DNA from: Alteriqipengyuania lutimaris
Lineage (GTDB): Bacteria > Pseudomonadota > Alphaproteobacteria > Sphingomonadales > Sphingomonadaceae
DNA: 64,000 nucleotides
Reading direction: 5' to 3'
Assembly (NCBI RefSeq): GCF_003363135.1
Contig: NZ_QRBB01000002.1
Span: forward strand, 1 to 64,000
Numbering within the stretch: the stretch's first letter is position 1; every line of letters begins with the position of its first letter. Shown piece after piece: positions 35,987 to 47,373 of the stretch. Made by a program: the position numbers and the translations under genes. The notes below the pieces were generated by a model, which was given only the letters and a program-made list of their open reading frames with translations, did not search any database and was not told the DNA's origin.

Positions 35987-38624
35987 CGTCGGCGGTCTCC
36001 TCGGAGACGATCGTAGCCTGTGGCAGCGCGATCGCGAACACTGCGCCGCCGCCCTCGCGATTTTGCGCCGCAATGGAGCCACCCACCGCCTCGATGAAGT
36101 TCTTCGCGATCCATAGGCCAAGGCCAGAACCGCCCACGCGATCGGTTCCTTCGAGCCGCTCGAACCGATCAAACAGCGCGGCAGCGTCGGGCGGGAGGCC
36201 CGGCCCCCGGTCAAGCACTCGCAACGCCACGTCATCGTCCCTGCAGTCGAGCTCGAGCAAAACCTTGCTCGACGGCGGCGAGAATTTGAGCGCGTTGTCG
36301 ATCAGGTTGATCAGCACATGGCGGACAAGCAGGGCGTCGGTGCGCACCAGCGGCCAATCGGCATCGATTGCGGTCTCGACCCGCGTATCGGGGCCGGTCT
36401 GCCGCAGATCGCGCAGGACTGCGGCGATCACGTCGGTCATGTCCACGCTCTCCATGCTGGGCCGGATCGTGCCATGCTCGATCCGCGAGGCTTCGAGCAG
36501 ATCGTTCAGGAAACGCTGCAACCGGCGCGATTCGTCGCGCGCGATCAGCACTTCGCTGGCAAACGATCCCTCGGACGGGATCGCCTCGGTCGCCGCGATC
36601 ACTGCGGTGAGCGGCGTGCGCAGATCGTGGGCGATGCTGCCGAGCAGGGCTCCGCGAAGCTGGTCGCGCTGCTCCAGAGCATCGACCTCGCGCGCCCGCG
36701 CTTCCAGCACGAGCCGCTCGTGCGCCAAGGCGGTCTGATCAACCAGCGAGGCGAGCAGCGTCGCGTCGTCGGGGCGGATCACGCGCTGCTGCGACGGCCG
36801 CGCGATGCCTAGCACCCCCATCATGCCGAGCGCAGTCCTCAACGGGTGGAATTGCCAGTCGGCTGCGTTCAGGGTGCCGGTGTCTCGCCCGGCAGGCTCG
36901 CCGTTTTCAAACGTCCACTTCGCCGCAGCCTGATCGACCATATCGAGTTCGCGGTAGTGCTCGTTCCCGCGCACCACCAGCCGGTCATCCTCGATCGAAA
37001 CGATGATCGCCTCCACATCGAGCAGGCCGCCGATCTCGCTGCACGCGACCCGTGCAGTCTCATCCCTGTCGGAAAGCCCGCCCATCAGCCCGGCGAAGCG
37101 CGCCAGCGAGGCGTTGAGCCGGGCAACCCCCGCGCTAGTCTGCGCTTGGCGGCGCACTCGCCCGGCCAGCGCGCCCACAATGCTCGCCACCAGCGCCAGC
37201 ACGCCAAAGGTGATGACGTCGGCGGGGCTGTAGATCGTGAGCGTGTGATAGGGCTCGGTGAAGAAGAAGTTGAACGCCAGCGCCGCCCAGACCGCCGACC
37301 AGATGGCCCCGCCCATGCGCAGAAGTGTGGCGGAGAATATCACCGGCAGCAGCAACAGCAGATCAACCGCGCTCGGCGAGATCCACGGCAGGGCCAGCTC
37401 GATCAGTCCGACGGTCGCGCCCACGAGAACCAGCGCCAGCATGGGATCGCGATAAGGATGCGGATCGGCGGCTCGCTGCGGCTTTTCATCCGCTTCGTCG
37501 ACGGGAACGACGTGGACCGAAACGCCTTTGGCTTTACGGATGACTTCCTGCGCGATCGAGCCGTGGCGCCACTCGAACCAGCGACTGCGACGGCTCTTGC
37601 CGATCACGATCTGGCTCGCCCGCAATTCGCGTGCCTGATCGACCAGCGCTTGGCCCACATCGGTCGCCGCGACCGTCATCAGCGAGGCGCCGAGCGACGA
37701 TGCGAGCGCGAGATTGTCCGCCAGTTGCTCGCGCTGCGCGCCGTAGACCGCGCGCGCGCTGCCACTTTCGATCACCACCGCAGTCCAAGGCGCATGCAGC
37801 ATGTCGGCAAGGCGCTTGGCCTCGCGCACCACGCGAGCTCCGCCCTTACCGGGGCTTACCGCGACCATCAGCCGGTCGCCGGAAACGAAACCGCCCCCTT
37901 CACCGCTGAGTTCGAGTTGGTCGCTCAGCCGCCGGTCGACATTGCTCGCGGCATAGCGCAGCGCGAGCTCGCGCAAGGCGGCCAGCTTCGTGGGCGTAAA
38001 GAAGTTGGACAATGCGCGTCCGGCGGTTTCGGGCAGGTAGATCTTTCCCGCCTCGAGCCGTTCGATCAGTGCCTCGGGCGGCAGATCGACGGCGATGATT
38101 TCGGCATTCTCAAGGATGTTGTCGGGCACCGTCTCGCGGACGCGGACGTGTGTCACACCGGCCACGATATCGTTGAGGCTCTCGAGATGCTGGATATTGA
38201 TGGTGGTCGCGACGTCGATGCCCGAGACGAGCAGTTCGGCGACATCCTGCCAGCGCTTGGGATGACGGCAACCGGGCGCGTTGGTGTGCGCAAGCTCGTC
38301 GACAAGGATGAGCTGCGGCCGCCGCTCCAGCGCGGCATCGATGTCGAACTCCTCCAGCCGATGGCCCTCGTGGTCGTAATGTCGGCGCGGCATCACCTCC
38401 AGCGGCTCGAGCAAGAGCGCGGTCTCGCTGCGGCCATGGGTTTCGGCGACCCCCACGACCACATCGACGCCCTCGGCCTGCCGCCGCGCCGCATCCTGCA
38501 GCATGCGGTAGGTCTTGCCGACGCCGGGTGCCGCGCCGAGATAGACCGTCAGGCGACCGCGCTCCTCGGCGCGGACCAGCCGCATGAAACGTTCGGCATC
38601 GTTGCTGGGCTGCTGGTCGACCAT
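35979..38624 (-). CDS. kdpD: KdpD sensor histidine kinase
   Basis: The 881-residue membrane sensor responds to low potassium or turgor. Order of domains: KdpD cytoplasmic N domain with the Walker-like GAAPGVGKTYRML (about residue 30), a universal-stress-protein-like segment (about 245-370), four transmembrane helices (about 390-490), a GAF-like linker, the dimerisation domain with the phosphorylated His in SIAHDLRTPL, and an ATPase domain (NALKFSP, GSGLGLWIAKNF). The length fits E. coli KdpD. It lies 12 bases after kdpC. Confidence 0.95.
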   Translation of the reverse strand: MVDQQPSNDAERFMRLVRAEERGRLTVYLGAAPGVGKTYRMLQDAARRQAEGVDVVVGVAETHGRSETALLLEPLEVMPRRHYDHEGHRLEEFDIDAALERRPQLILVDELAHTNAPGCRHPKRWQDVAELLVSGIDVATTINIQHLESLNDIVAGVTHVRVRETVPDNILENAEIIAVDLPPEALIERLEAGKIYLPETAGRALSNFFTPTKLAALRELALRYAASNVDRRLSDQLELSGEGGGFVSGDRLMVAVSPGKGGARVVREAKRLADMLHAPWTAVVIESGSARAVYGAQREQLADNLALASSLGASLMTVAATDVGQALVDQARELRASQIVIGKSRRSRWFEWRHGSIAQEVIRKAKGVSVHVVPVDEADEKPQRAADPHPYRDPMLALVLVGATVGLIELALPWISPSAVDLLLLLPVIFSATLLRMGGAIWSAVWAALAFNFFFTEPYHTLTIYSPADVITFGVLALVASIVGALAGRVRRQAQTSAGVARLNASLARFAGLMGGLSDRDETARVACSEIGGLLDVEAIIVSIEDDRLVVRGNEHYRELDMVDQAAAKWTFENGEPAGRDTGTLNAADWQFHPLRTALGMMGVLGIARPSQQRVIRPDDATLLASLVDQTALAHERLVLEARAREVDALEQRDQLRGALLGSIAHDLRTPLTAVIAATEAIPSEGSFASEVLIARDESRRLQRFLNDLLEASRIEHGTIRPSMESVDMTDVIAAVLRDLRQTGPDTRVETAIDADWPLVRTDALLVRHVLINLIDNALKFSPPSSKVLLELDCRDDDVALRVLDRGPGLPPDAAALFDRFERLEGTDRVGGSGLGLWIAKNFIEAVGGSIAAQNREGGGAVFAIALPQATIVSEETADDA

Positions 38625-38636
38625 TGTTCGCCTCGC

Positions 38637-39191
38637 CTATTCTTCCAGCCGGTCGAGCGCCAGATTGAGTTGCAACACGTTCACGATACGCTCGGGTGCG
38701 AAGATCGCGCCCGGCGCGGCGGCCTCCTGCTCGATCAGGTCGCGCACCCGAGCCGGATCGAGCCCGCGCGCAGCTGCGACCCGGTTGGCCTGGTAGAGTG
38801 CCCCGTCGAGCGAGATGTGCGGGTCGAGCCCGCCGCCCGATGCCGCCACCAGGTCCGCCGGAACCGGGTTCCCGGCAGTTGCGCCGTAGCGGGCAACCGT
38901 CTCTGCGGCGCGCGCGGCGAGGTCCGCGCTGGTCGGCGACAGGTTGCTCCCTGCCGCGGCCATGCCGTCGTAATCGGCGGCCGAGGGGCGCGGCCAGAAA
39001 TAGCGCGGGCTGCTGAAGTCCTGCGCAATCAGTTCGCTGCCCACGGCCTGGCCGTCCACCTCTAAGATCGAACCGTTGGCCTGGTAGGGGGCGACCGTCT
39101 GGGCGAAGGCGAGCATCAGGCCCGCGTAGCCGATGACGCAGACGAGGATCGTCACCAGCCACAGGCGGAGCGAGGGAAGAAGATAATTCAT
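38637..39191 (-). CDS. kdpC: Potassium-transporting ATPase subunit KdpC
   Basis: The 184-residue subunit has one N-terminal membrane helix (LWLVTILVCVIGYAGLML) and the KdpC signatures YFWPRPSA, ASGGGLDPHISLDGALYQ and a C-terminal NVLQLNLALDRL. It stabilises the KdpB-KdpA complex. The ATG at 39191 is chosen because the preceding 19 codons of the open frame are not family-like. Confidence 0.93.
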   Translation of the reverse strand: MNYLLPSLRLWLVTILVCVIGYAGLMLAFAQTVAPYQANGSILEVDGQAVGSELIAQDFSSPRYFWPRPSAADYDGMAAAGSNLSPTSADLAARAAETVARYGATAGNPVPADLVAASGGGLDPHISLDGALYQANRVAAARGLDPARVRDLIEQEAAAPGAIFAPERIVNVLQLNLALDRLEE

Positions 39192-39219
39192 CGTTTCGTA
39201 TCCTTGTCCGGTGCTGGTT

Positions 39220-40878
39220 TCAGCGCATGAAGGTGAGGTGTTCGGCAATGGGGCCGAGCGCCGCAGCGGGGAAGAAGGTCAGCGCGCCGAAGATCAGGAT
39301 GGTGATGAACAGCATCACGCCAAATGTGCTGCTCTCCACGCTCAGCGTGCCCGCGCTTTCCGCGCTGCGGCGCTTGGCCATCAGCGAGCCGACGATGGCG
39401 AGCGGGACAATGATCGGCAGGTAGCGGCCGATCAGCATCACGAGGCCCGTGGCGATGTTCCACGGCACGGTGTTGTCGCCGAGCCCCTCGAACCCCGAGC
39501 CGTTGTTGGCGGCAGCCGAGCTGAACTCGTAGAGGATTTCGGAGAAGCCGTGCGCGCCGACATTGTTGAGCGTGTCCTTCCCCCAGGCGGTCGCCGCGAA
39601 CAGCGCCGTGCCGCCGAGGATCAGCACCGGGTGACTAATCAGCGCCAGCACGGCGAGCCGCATCTCGCGCCCTTCGACCCGGTGACCGAGATACTCCGGC
39701 GTTCGTCCCACCATCATGCCCGCGACGAACACCGCGACGACAATGTAGAGGAACATGTTGATCATGCCGACGCCGACGCCGCCAAAGGTTTCGTTGAGCC
39801 ACATGCCCGCCATCGGGACGAGGCCGGTCAGCGGGTTGAGGCTGTCGTGCATCGCACCGACCGAACCATTGCTGGTCGAGGTGGTCAGCACTGCCCAAAG
39901 CGGGCCGGTGGTGGCACCAAGCCGCAGTTCCTTGCCTTCGAGGTTGCCGACGTCCTGCGCCACCGGCAGGTCCATGAAGGCCTGCGTGGGGGCGGTCTCG
40001 AAGCCGACCGACGCGACGAGCTTGATCAGTAGCAGCGCCGCCATCACACCGAATACGACCATGGCATGTTTGGGCCTGCCGATGATCCGGCCAAACATCC
40101 ACACGCACGCCATCGGGATCAGGATGATCGCAACCATCTGGAACGCGTTCGACCAGAAGGTCGGGTTTTCCAGCGGGTGGGTCGAATTGGGGCCGAAGAA
40201 GCCGCCGCCATTGGTGCCCAGCTGCTTGATCGCCACGAAGGCGGCGGCCGGCCCGCGCGAGATGGTCTGCGCCACGCCTTCGAGCGTGGTGACCTGCGCC
40301 GCACCCTGCAGGGTCATCGGCACACCGTTCAAGGCGATCACCGCCGCGACGATGATCGCCAGCGGCAGCAGCACGCAGAATGAGGCGCGCTGCACGTCTA
40401 CGAAGAAGTTACCCATCGTGGTCTTACCGCCGATGCCCCGCGCCAATGCAGCCAGCGCGGCAATACCGGTCGCCGCAGAGACGAACTGCAGCCACATCAA
40501 CCCGCCGATCTGGGCTAGGTAGCTCCAGGTGCTCTCGCCCGAATAGTGCTGCAGGTTGGTGTTGGTGGTAAAACTGGCCGCAGTGTTGAACACGAGGTCC
40601 AGCGTGGCCGCGCCTTGGCCGTCGGGGTTGAACGGCAGCATGTGCTGCGTCGCCAGGAGCGTGAAGACGAAGGCGAACATCACGATGTTGAAGGCGATCA
40701 GGGCAAGCGAATACTGCTTCCAGTCCTGCTCGGGCGCGCCGCCGACCGTGCGGGCGAACAGTCCGTCAGCGCTTGCGAAACGGCCCGAGAAGAGCCCGGC
40801 CATATATTTGCCGAGCGGCCACGCCAGCAGCGCTGTGCCGCCGACGATCAGAATGATGGTGAGAATGGCGGAAAGCAT
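39220..40878 (-). CDS. kdpA: Potassium-transporting ATPase subunit KdpA
   Basis: The 552-residue channel-like subunit carries potassium through the membrane. Selectivity-filter-like loops are visible: FNTAASFTTNTNLQHY, KQLGTNGGGFFGPNSTHP, TTSTSNGSV and SSAAANNGSGFEGL. The length is close to the E. coli protein (557). The start at 40878 is set by family length. The open frame continues upstream only through the kdpB shadow. Unusually, it follows kdpB and does not precede it. Confidence 0.95.
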   Translation of the reverse strand: MLSAILTIILIVGGTALLAWPLGKYMAGLFSGRFASADGLFARTVGGAPEQDWKQYSLALIAFNIVMFAFVFTLLATQHMLPFNPDGQGAATLDLVFNTAASFTTNTNLQHYSGESTWSYLAQIGGLMWLQFVSAATGIAALAALARGIGGKTTMGNFFVDVQRASFCVLLPLAIIVAAVIALNGVPMTLQGAAQVTTLEGVAQTISRGPAAAFVAIKQLGTNGGGFFGPNSTHPLENPTFWSNAFQMVAIILIPMACVWMFGRIIGRPKHAMVVFGVMAALLLIKLVASVGFETAPTQAFMDLPVAQDVGNLEGKELRLGATTGPLWAVLTTSTSNGSVGAMHDSLNPLTGLVPMAGMWLNETFGGVGVGMINMFLYIVVAVFVAGMMVGRTPEYLGHRVEGREMRLAVLALISHPVLILGGTALFAATAWGKDTLNNVGAHGFSEILYEFSSAAANNGSGFEGLGDNTVPWNIATGLVMLIGRYLPIIVPLAIVGSLMAKRRSAESAGTLSVESSTFGVMLFITILIFGALTFFPAAALGPIAEHLTFMR

Positions 40879-40898
40879 GGAAATGTCCTTTCGCGGGC

Positions 40899-42922
<2,024 letters not shown>

Positions 42923-42923
<1 letters not shown>

Positions 42924-43012
42924 CAGAAGCGCTCCGGCCGCAGGAGGACTGTGGTAAGGTAGCCCAGCAGCCCGAGCGCCACGAGCCCCACGAGAATGAG
43001 ATCGAATGTCAT
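42923..43012 (-). CDS. kdpF: KdpF small membrane subunit
   Basis: A 29-residue single-helix peptide is encoded at the head of the operon: [18 protein letters not shown], then a short tail ending LLRPERF. This matches KdpF, which stabilises the KdpFABC complex. AAGGGAG lies about 10 bases upstream and the stop overlaps the kdpB start. The kdp promoter must lie in 43013-43250, shared with the divergent porin gene. Confidence 0.88.
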
Positions 43013-43250
43013 GCGAAACAGCTCCCTTGTTCGGCAGCTGCTCTGGACTTCGCGCGCATGAAAATTCGCCGGGGGATCGCCCGCCAGCGCATTAAATCTG
43101 CGTGAAAACTGGCTTGGCAGGCCACGCCTTCATGCGGATTTCACAAGCCTTCCCCGCGATCCGCATGGCGTTTTTACGGGCAGTGGGAGGAGAGACCTTG
43201 CGCATGGCGCGGCGATGGTCGTCGCCCTTTGATCAAGGACAGTTTTTTCG

Positions 43251-44009
43251 ATGCGCATGTTCTACCTCGCCGTGCTTGCGGCTTCGTTCGCCACGCCCGT
43301 TTTCGCTCAGGACATGCAGGAGGAGGCCGAACAGACCGAGGCCGACGCTGTTACGGTCTCGGGCGGAACGGCGCTGGTCTCCTCCTATCGATTTCGCGGG
43401 ATCGACCTGTCGGACGAAAAAGTGGCAGCGCAGGGCTGGGTTAACGTCACCCACAAGAGCGGCCTCTATGTCGGCACTTGGGCTTCGAGCGTCGACGGCT
43501 TCGGTGAGCTCGGCGGCTCCAATCTCGAGCTTGACCTTTACGCCGGCTACAAGACCGCGCTTGCCGATGGCGTCACGCTAGATGGCGGTCTGATTTACTA
43601 TGCCTACCCAGGTTCGACCGGCGGCAATTTCGAATTCTTCGAACCCTATGCCAAGCTCGGCCTCGAGGCAGGTCCCGCCGCGTTGACGCTGGGCGTCGCC
43701 TATGCTCCGGCGCAGGATGCAATCGGGAACAACGACAACCTTTATATCTCAGCCGACGCAACCCTGCCGATCGAGGGCACTCCGTTTGCGCTGGACGCGC
43801 ATGTCGGCCGGTCGGAGGGCAAGACCACGCTGACGCTAGGCGAGGGCTATACCGACTGGTCGCTGGGCGCGAGCGCGAGCTGGAAGGCGCTCACCGCGCG
43901 CGTCGCCTATGTGGACACCGACATCTCGGATTTCAGCGCGCTCGCGGCTGGTGCCACACCTGAGATTGTCGACGACACCGTGGTCTTCTCGCTGACGGCC
44001 GCCTTTTGA
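43251..44009 (+). CDS. TorF-family putative porin
   Basis: The 252-residue protein has a signal peptide ending PVFAQD and the repeating alternation of a small outer-membrane barrel. SYRFRGIDLSDE near the start and YAGYK are typical of the TIGR02001 (TorF) family common in Proteobacteria, whose role is unclear. It ends in an aromatic residue, as barrel proteins do. It is divergent from kdp and may be co-regulated with it. Two in-frame ATGs (43251, 43257) are possible starts. Confidence 0.8.
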   Translation: MRMFYLAVLAASFATPVFAQDMQEEAEQTEADAVTVSGGTALVSSYRFRGIDLSDEKVAAQGWVNVTHKSGLYVGTWASSVDGFGELGGSNLELDLYAGYKTALADGVTLDGGLIYYAYPGSTGGNFEFFEPYAKLGLEAGPAALTLGVAYAPAQDAIGNNDNLYISADATLPIEGTPFALDAHVGRSEGKTTLTLGEGYTDWSLGASASWKALTARVAYVDTDISDFSALAAGATPEIVDDTVVFSLTAAF

Positions 44010-44034
44010 ACTCGATCCACGTGGTGAAGCACGG

Positions 44035-44055
44035 CGATCCGCGCAGAGCGGATCG
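44035..44055 (+). terminator. Candidate hairpin after the porin gene
   Basis: CGATCCGC and GCGGATCG form an 8-bp perfect stem around GCAGA, 25 bases after the porin stop. No T run follows, so it may be a stabilising 3' hairpin, not an intrinsic terminator. The remaining sequence to 44279 shows no gene. Confidence 0.35.
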
Positions 44056-44279
44056 TCCTATCCTATGCAGCGCTTATCTATTCAGCATCAATCGCACATG
44101 AGAGGCCGATCACACCAGACATCGGGATGGCAACGCCGACGGCTTCCGGCGGTGACCTCGTGACCCTCGCACTTCTGGCAACTGGCCGCTCTGACGACAG
44201 GTGGGCCGAAAGCCGACTGGCAGATCTTGGAGCCAGAAGTCCGTAAAGCTGACGTCTCAGCGATGCCTCGCGGTGGTCA

Positions 44280-44510
44280 ATGATCGACAAGATAACGGAC
44301 CTTCGCGAGCGAGGGAACGAGCAACTCAGTAATTTGAACGACCGTGAGCGCGTTGTGAAAATGGTCCTCTACGCCCGCGAGAGCGCGCTTTTGGAGGCCT
44401 TGGAATTTGTATGCCGAAAATTAGAGAATCTGACAAAAGCGAAGTGGAGGACATTGAGGGATTTGGCCCCCGAAAATCGGAGAGAGAATATTGACGACTC
44501 TAGTGCGTGA
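44280..44510 (+). CDS. Small hypothetical protein
   Basis: A 76-residue open frame encodes a charged, helix-prone peptide (LRERGNEQLSNLNDRERVVK). I do not recognise it. It has no clear ribosome-binding site, and its base composition is less GC-rich than neighbouring genes. It may be an island-specific gene or chance. Confidence 0.25.
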   Translation: MIDKITDLRERGNEQLSNLNDRERVVKMVLYARESALLEALEFVCRKLENLTKAKWRTLRDLAPENRRENIDDSSA

Positions 44511-44591
44511 ACTTGTCGCATTCACGACATAGATACGCGGGCTTTATCGATTAATTCTCGTGTAGAGTATCGGCCACTTATCGCACGACTG

Positions 44592-45584
44592 CTAGCGCTT
44601 TCCGGACGCTCGGGTCCTCGGATAGGTATCCGCGCAATTTTGTTCATACTGCGCAAGGAAGGTCAGTACTTGGGCGAAGCGCAGTCGGACGGGTGCTGCC
44701 TCCAGGGGCGCATATGCACTCACGGGCAAGCCTTCTCTGTCCCGCACCGTCAGGTTGAGTCGTTGCCCCTGAAGCGCTTGCAGCTGCTGCCAGGCAAACA
44801 GTTCGGCCAAATCCTCCGACGCGGCCGTCGTGGAGTAAAAGGACACGAAGGGACTGTGGCTCAACGACTGGTAGTATGCTGGAGCATGGCGGGCAGGGAC
44901 ACGGGGATGCCGCCGGAAGGGCGTGTGTACTGCTAGGCTGTCCGCATGCGGCTTGGCTAGTGTCTGTTGGTTCTCCCAGATGCCCGCTCTGAAGCGATTT
45001 GCCGGGTTGGCTGATAACTGAAGGACTTGGTCGACGACATGGCTGGTCTCGTGCAGCAATATGTAAGTCAGCGCATCGCGGTCACCGGCGTCGAACCCGA
45101 CCGAGAACCCCGAGCCGTCGTCTTCGAAAAGTCGGCGTTCCTTGGTGTTGAGGAAGTCCGTCAGGTTGTCGTGCAGCAAGCTGGCCTTCAGGGTGATGTC
45201 GAATTGCAGACTTGCGTCGCCCGGATTCACGACCCGGGTTAACGCCGAACCTGAGCCGGGCTGCAGATCGAGGAAGCTCAGCCGGCGCAAGTGGCGGTGC
45301 AGGATGTCGCGGTGCAATTGCGGGAGATTCGCCAGTGCTTCGCGCAGAACCGCGCTCTCCGACGGTGTAAGCCGATGATCGGTAATGTCCGATGCGCCGA
45401 CACCAGCGAAGATATCCACGACTGGCTGATCAGCCGGGGCGATCCGTCCCATCAACGCATCGACCCCCGCGCCTTGCACGGTGAGACAGGCTACCGGTTG
45501 CGGCGCGGGCTGCGTTAGTTGCGCAGGCGTCTGTCCCGATAGAGCCAGGGCAAATAGCGCGGCAAAGTCTGCGAACAAATCCAT
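44592..45584 (-). CDS. Putative secreted zinc metallopeptidase (HExxH)
   Basis: The 330-residue product is not from a family I can name. It has a hydrophobic N terminus (FAALFALALSGQTPA) consistent with export, a HETSHVVDQ motif (HExxH) in the middle, and a downstream EDLAELFAW that could supply the third zinc ligand as in gluzincins. Part of the N-terminal half, SESAVLREALANLPQLHRDI, is helix-like. The ATG at 45584 is used. A TTG at 45656, overlapping the preceding SDR stop, would add 24 residues. Confidence 0.6.
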   Translation of the reverse strand: MDLFADFAALFALALSGQTPAQLTQPAPQPVACLTVQGAGVDALMGRIAPADQPVVDIFAGVGASDITDHRLTPSESAVLREALANLPQLHRDILHRHLRRLSFLDLQPGSGSALTRVVNPGDASLQFDITLKASLLHDNLTDFLNTKERRLFEDDGSGFSVGFDAGDRDALTYILLHETSHVVDQVLQLSANPANRFRAGIWENQQTLAKPHADSLAVHTPFRRHPRVPARHAPAYYQSLSHSPFVSFYSTTAASEDLAELFAWQQLQALQGQRLNLTVRDREGLPVSAYAPLEAAPVRLRFAQVLTFLAQYEQNCADTYPRTRASGKR

Positions 45585-45652
45585 ATCTCCAGCGATAGGG
45601 CCCCCATCGAAGAAACCTATGGTGTAGCCAAGATTGATTGCACCCAGATGTT

Positions 45653-46432
45653 TCAAGCGGTGGGCATCGTGCCCCCGTCGATGACGTATTCTGTGCCGGT
45701 GATTGTCCCGGCAAGGTCAGAAGAAAGGAACGCGATCAGGTTGGCGATTTCCGCAGGCTTGGATGGACGCCCGATGGGAATTCCGCCTAGCGAATCCATG
45801 ATCATCTGCTTTCCCTGTTCAACGTCCGCATCGTGCTCCGCCGCCAGACGCTGGGCGAGCTCAACGGAGGCTTCGGTTTCGATCCAGCCAGGCGACACGC
45901 GGATGACGCGAACACCTTTGGGCGAGACCTGCTTTGACAGGCTTTTGCTGTAGGTGGACAGAGCCGCCTTGGCCGCCGCATAGGCTGTCGTCGCTTCCGG
46001 GAGTGGCAGCTCGCGCTGGATCGAGGTGACATGGATCACCACGCCGGCCCCTTGCGCTTCCATTGCCGGCAGCAAATGCCGGTCAAGGCGCACGGCAGGG
46101 AAGAGGTTGAGGTCGAGCTCCTTCCGCCACTCGTCGTCATCAAGCGCGGCATAGCCGCCCGCTGGTGCCGACGATCCTCCGAGCATGTGCACCACAATAT
46201 CGACACCGCCCAGCCGGTCCTGCACGGTGGAAGCAACCGTCTCGCATCCGACCGTGGTGGTGAGGTCTGCTGCGACGAAAATCTCGTCCGGTATGGCTGC
46301 GGGCTGCGAGCGCGCCGTCGTCAGCACCCTGGCTCCGAGCTGCCGGAACAGGGCGACCGTAGCCGCTCCGGCACCGCGGGTGCCGGAAGTGATGAGCGCG
46401 CGTTTCCCATTCAGTGTCAGCAGTTCCGTCAT
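45653..46432 (-). CDS. Short-chain dehydrogenase/reductase
   Basis: The 259-residue SDR has an altered glycine motif ([11 protein letters not shown]), [11 protein letters not shown] where NNAG usually stands, the Ser in [13 protein letters not shown], and the C-terminal [12 protein letters not shown]. It overlaps the SnoaL-like gene start (ATGA) and belongs to the minus-strand set divergent from LysR 47374. Substrate unknown. Confidence 0.82.
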   Translation of the reverse strand: MTELLTLNGKRALITSGTRGAGAATVALFRQLGARVLTTARSQPAAIPDEIFVAADLTTTVGCETVASTVQDRLGGVDIVVHMLGGSSAPAGGYAALDDDEWRKELDLNLFPAVRLDRHLLPAMEAQGAGVVIHVTSIQRELPLPEATTAYAAAKAALSTYSKSLSKQVSPKGVRVIRVSPGWIETEASVELAQRLAAEHDADVEQGKQMIMDSLGGIPIGRPSKPAEIANLIAFLSSDLAGTITGTEYVIDGGTMPTA

Positions 46433-46758
46433 GGCACGATTTCCAGTTCGGCAATCTCGTCCCCGTCGAGGACGAAGAGGTAGCGCAGGTCGACAGGGCT
46501 GCCGGGGAAATTGCCGACCAGGTGACTGGTTACCACCGTGCGGTCGCCATCCTGCGCGATTGCGAAAGGCTCCACCGTATAGGTGTACTGGGTGGAAGCA
46601 TTCGCCATCCATTGGCGGATCGCGTCGCGTCCGGTGTAGGTATTGCCCTCGTCGATCACCTTGGCATCTTGCGTGAAGCACTCGGAGATCGCTTGGGCAT
46701 TGCCCCCCTTATCGGCGGAAAAATAGGCTGCGATCGGTGCAGGCAGCTCGATGGACAT
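46429..46758 (-). CDS. SnoaL-like / NTF2-fold protein
   Basis: This 109-residue cone-fold protein shows the usual SnoaL/ketosteroid-isomerase-like layout: [29 protein letters not shown], then the beta-sheet ending [11 protein letters not shown]. Family members act as isomerases, cyclases or hydratases, and many have no assigned role. It is translationally coupled to the SDR, so the two probably act on the same compound. Confidence 0.8.
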   Translation of the reverse strand: MSIELPAPIAAYFSADKGGNAQAISECFTQDAKVIDEGNTYTGRDAIRQWMANASTQYTYTVEPFAIAQDGDRTVVTSHLVGNFPGSPVDLRYLFVLDGDEIAELEIVP

Positions 46759-46804
46759 CTCGTGTCTCCTTGTTCTGGATTTGCAAATTACGCGCGCGCC
46801 GGGA

Positions 46805-47275
46805 TCAGCGGCGGCTGCTGATGGCGCCGCTTGAGCTCTTGGTCCGACTGGAAATCTCAGCCTTTGGCACGAAGGTCAGCGCAGCCACGGCGTCGACTTC
46901 CTCGGGCGGCAGGCTGGCGCCGCGGCCTCCGAAGGATGCGTCGAGCAGGATTCGCAGCGAGCGGTTGGGTTCCATCGGCAGGAAAGAGATCATGCAAACC
47001 TCTTCGAGGGCAGCCGTTTCAGCCACCTCGACCAGCTCTTCCTTCAAGTCCTCGCGGGTGTAGCTAATGATGTAGTTATAATCCTGTTCGAGCGTGAAAA
47101 GCTTGTGTTCGCGCATGCCTTCAGGAACGTCACTATCTTTGAAGTTCCATAGGAATTTGGCCGGACCACCGACCACGGGACCGCCGAAGACAAGTTGCTT
47201 GGCAATCAGCGCGTCAAGGATGCGGTGAGCCTGAACGGTCTGTTCGGCACTGATGAACACCTGATAATATTGCAT
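46805..47275 (-). CDS. CutA-like protein with extended C terminus
   Basis: The first about 110 residues resemble the CutA1 ferredoxin-like fold: [20 protein letters not shown], the [11 protein letters not shown] strand, [12 protein letters not shown] and [10 protein letters not shown]. The C-terminal 45 residues (with [10 protein letters not shown]) exceed the normal CutA length of about 110. CutA is linked to divalent cation tolerance, but the role is poorly known. GGAG lies 8 bases before the ATG. It heads the gene set divergent from LysR 47374. Confidence 0.5.
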   Translation of the reverse strand: MQYYQVFISAEQTVQAHRILDALIAKQLVFGGPVVGGPAKFLWNFKDSDVPEGMREHKLFTLEQDYNYIISYTREDLKEELVEVAETAALEEVCMISFLPMEPNRSLRILLDASFGGRGASLPPEEVDAVAALTFVPKAEISSRTKSSSGAISSRR

Positions 47276-47373
47276 TTGCTGTACTCCATTGCCCCTCCGG
47301 CAGAAATCTAGGCCATTGCCTCGATCCCGATAAGCAGGATAAATCTGGACGTGATGTTCGGAGAATCAGGATA

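Noticed and set aside
36846..39065. A 739-codon plus-strand open frame opposite kdpD and kdpC
   Set aside because: It is the antisense of well-conserved kdp genes, its translation is rich in Arg, His and Gln with no domain, and high-GC codon bias makes such frames common.
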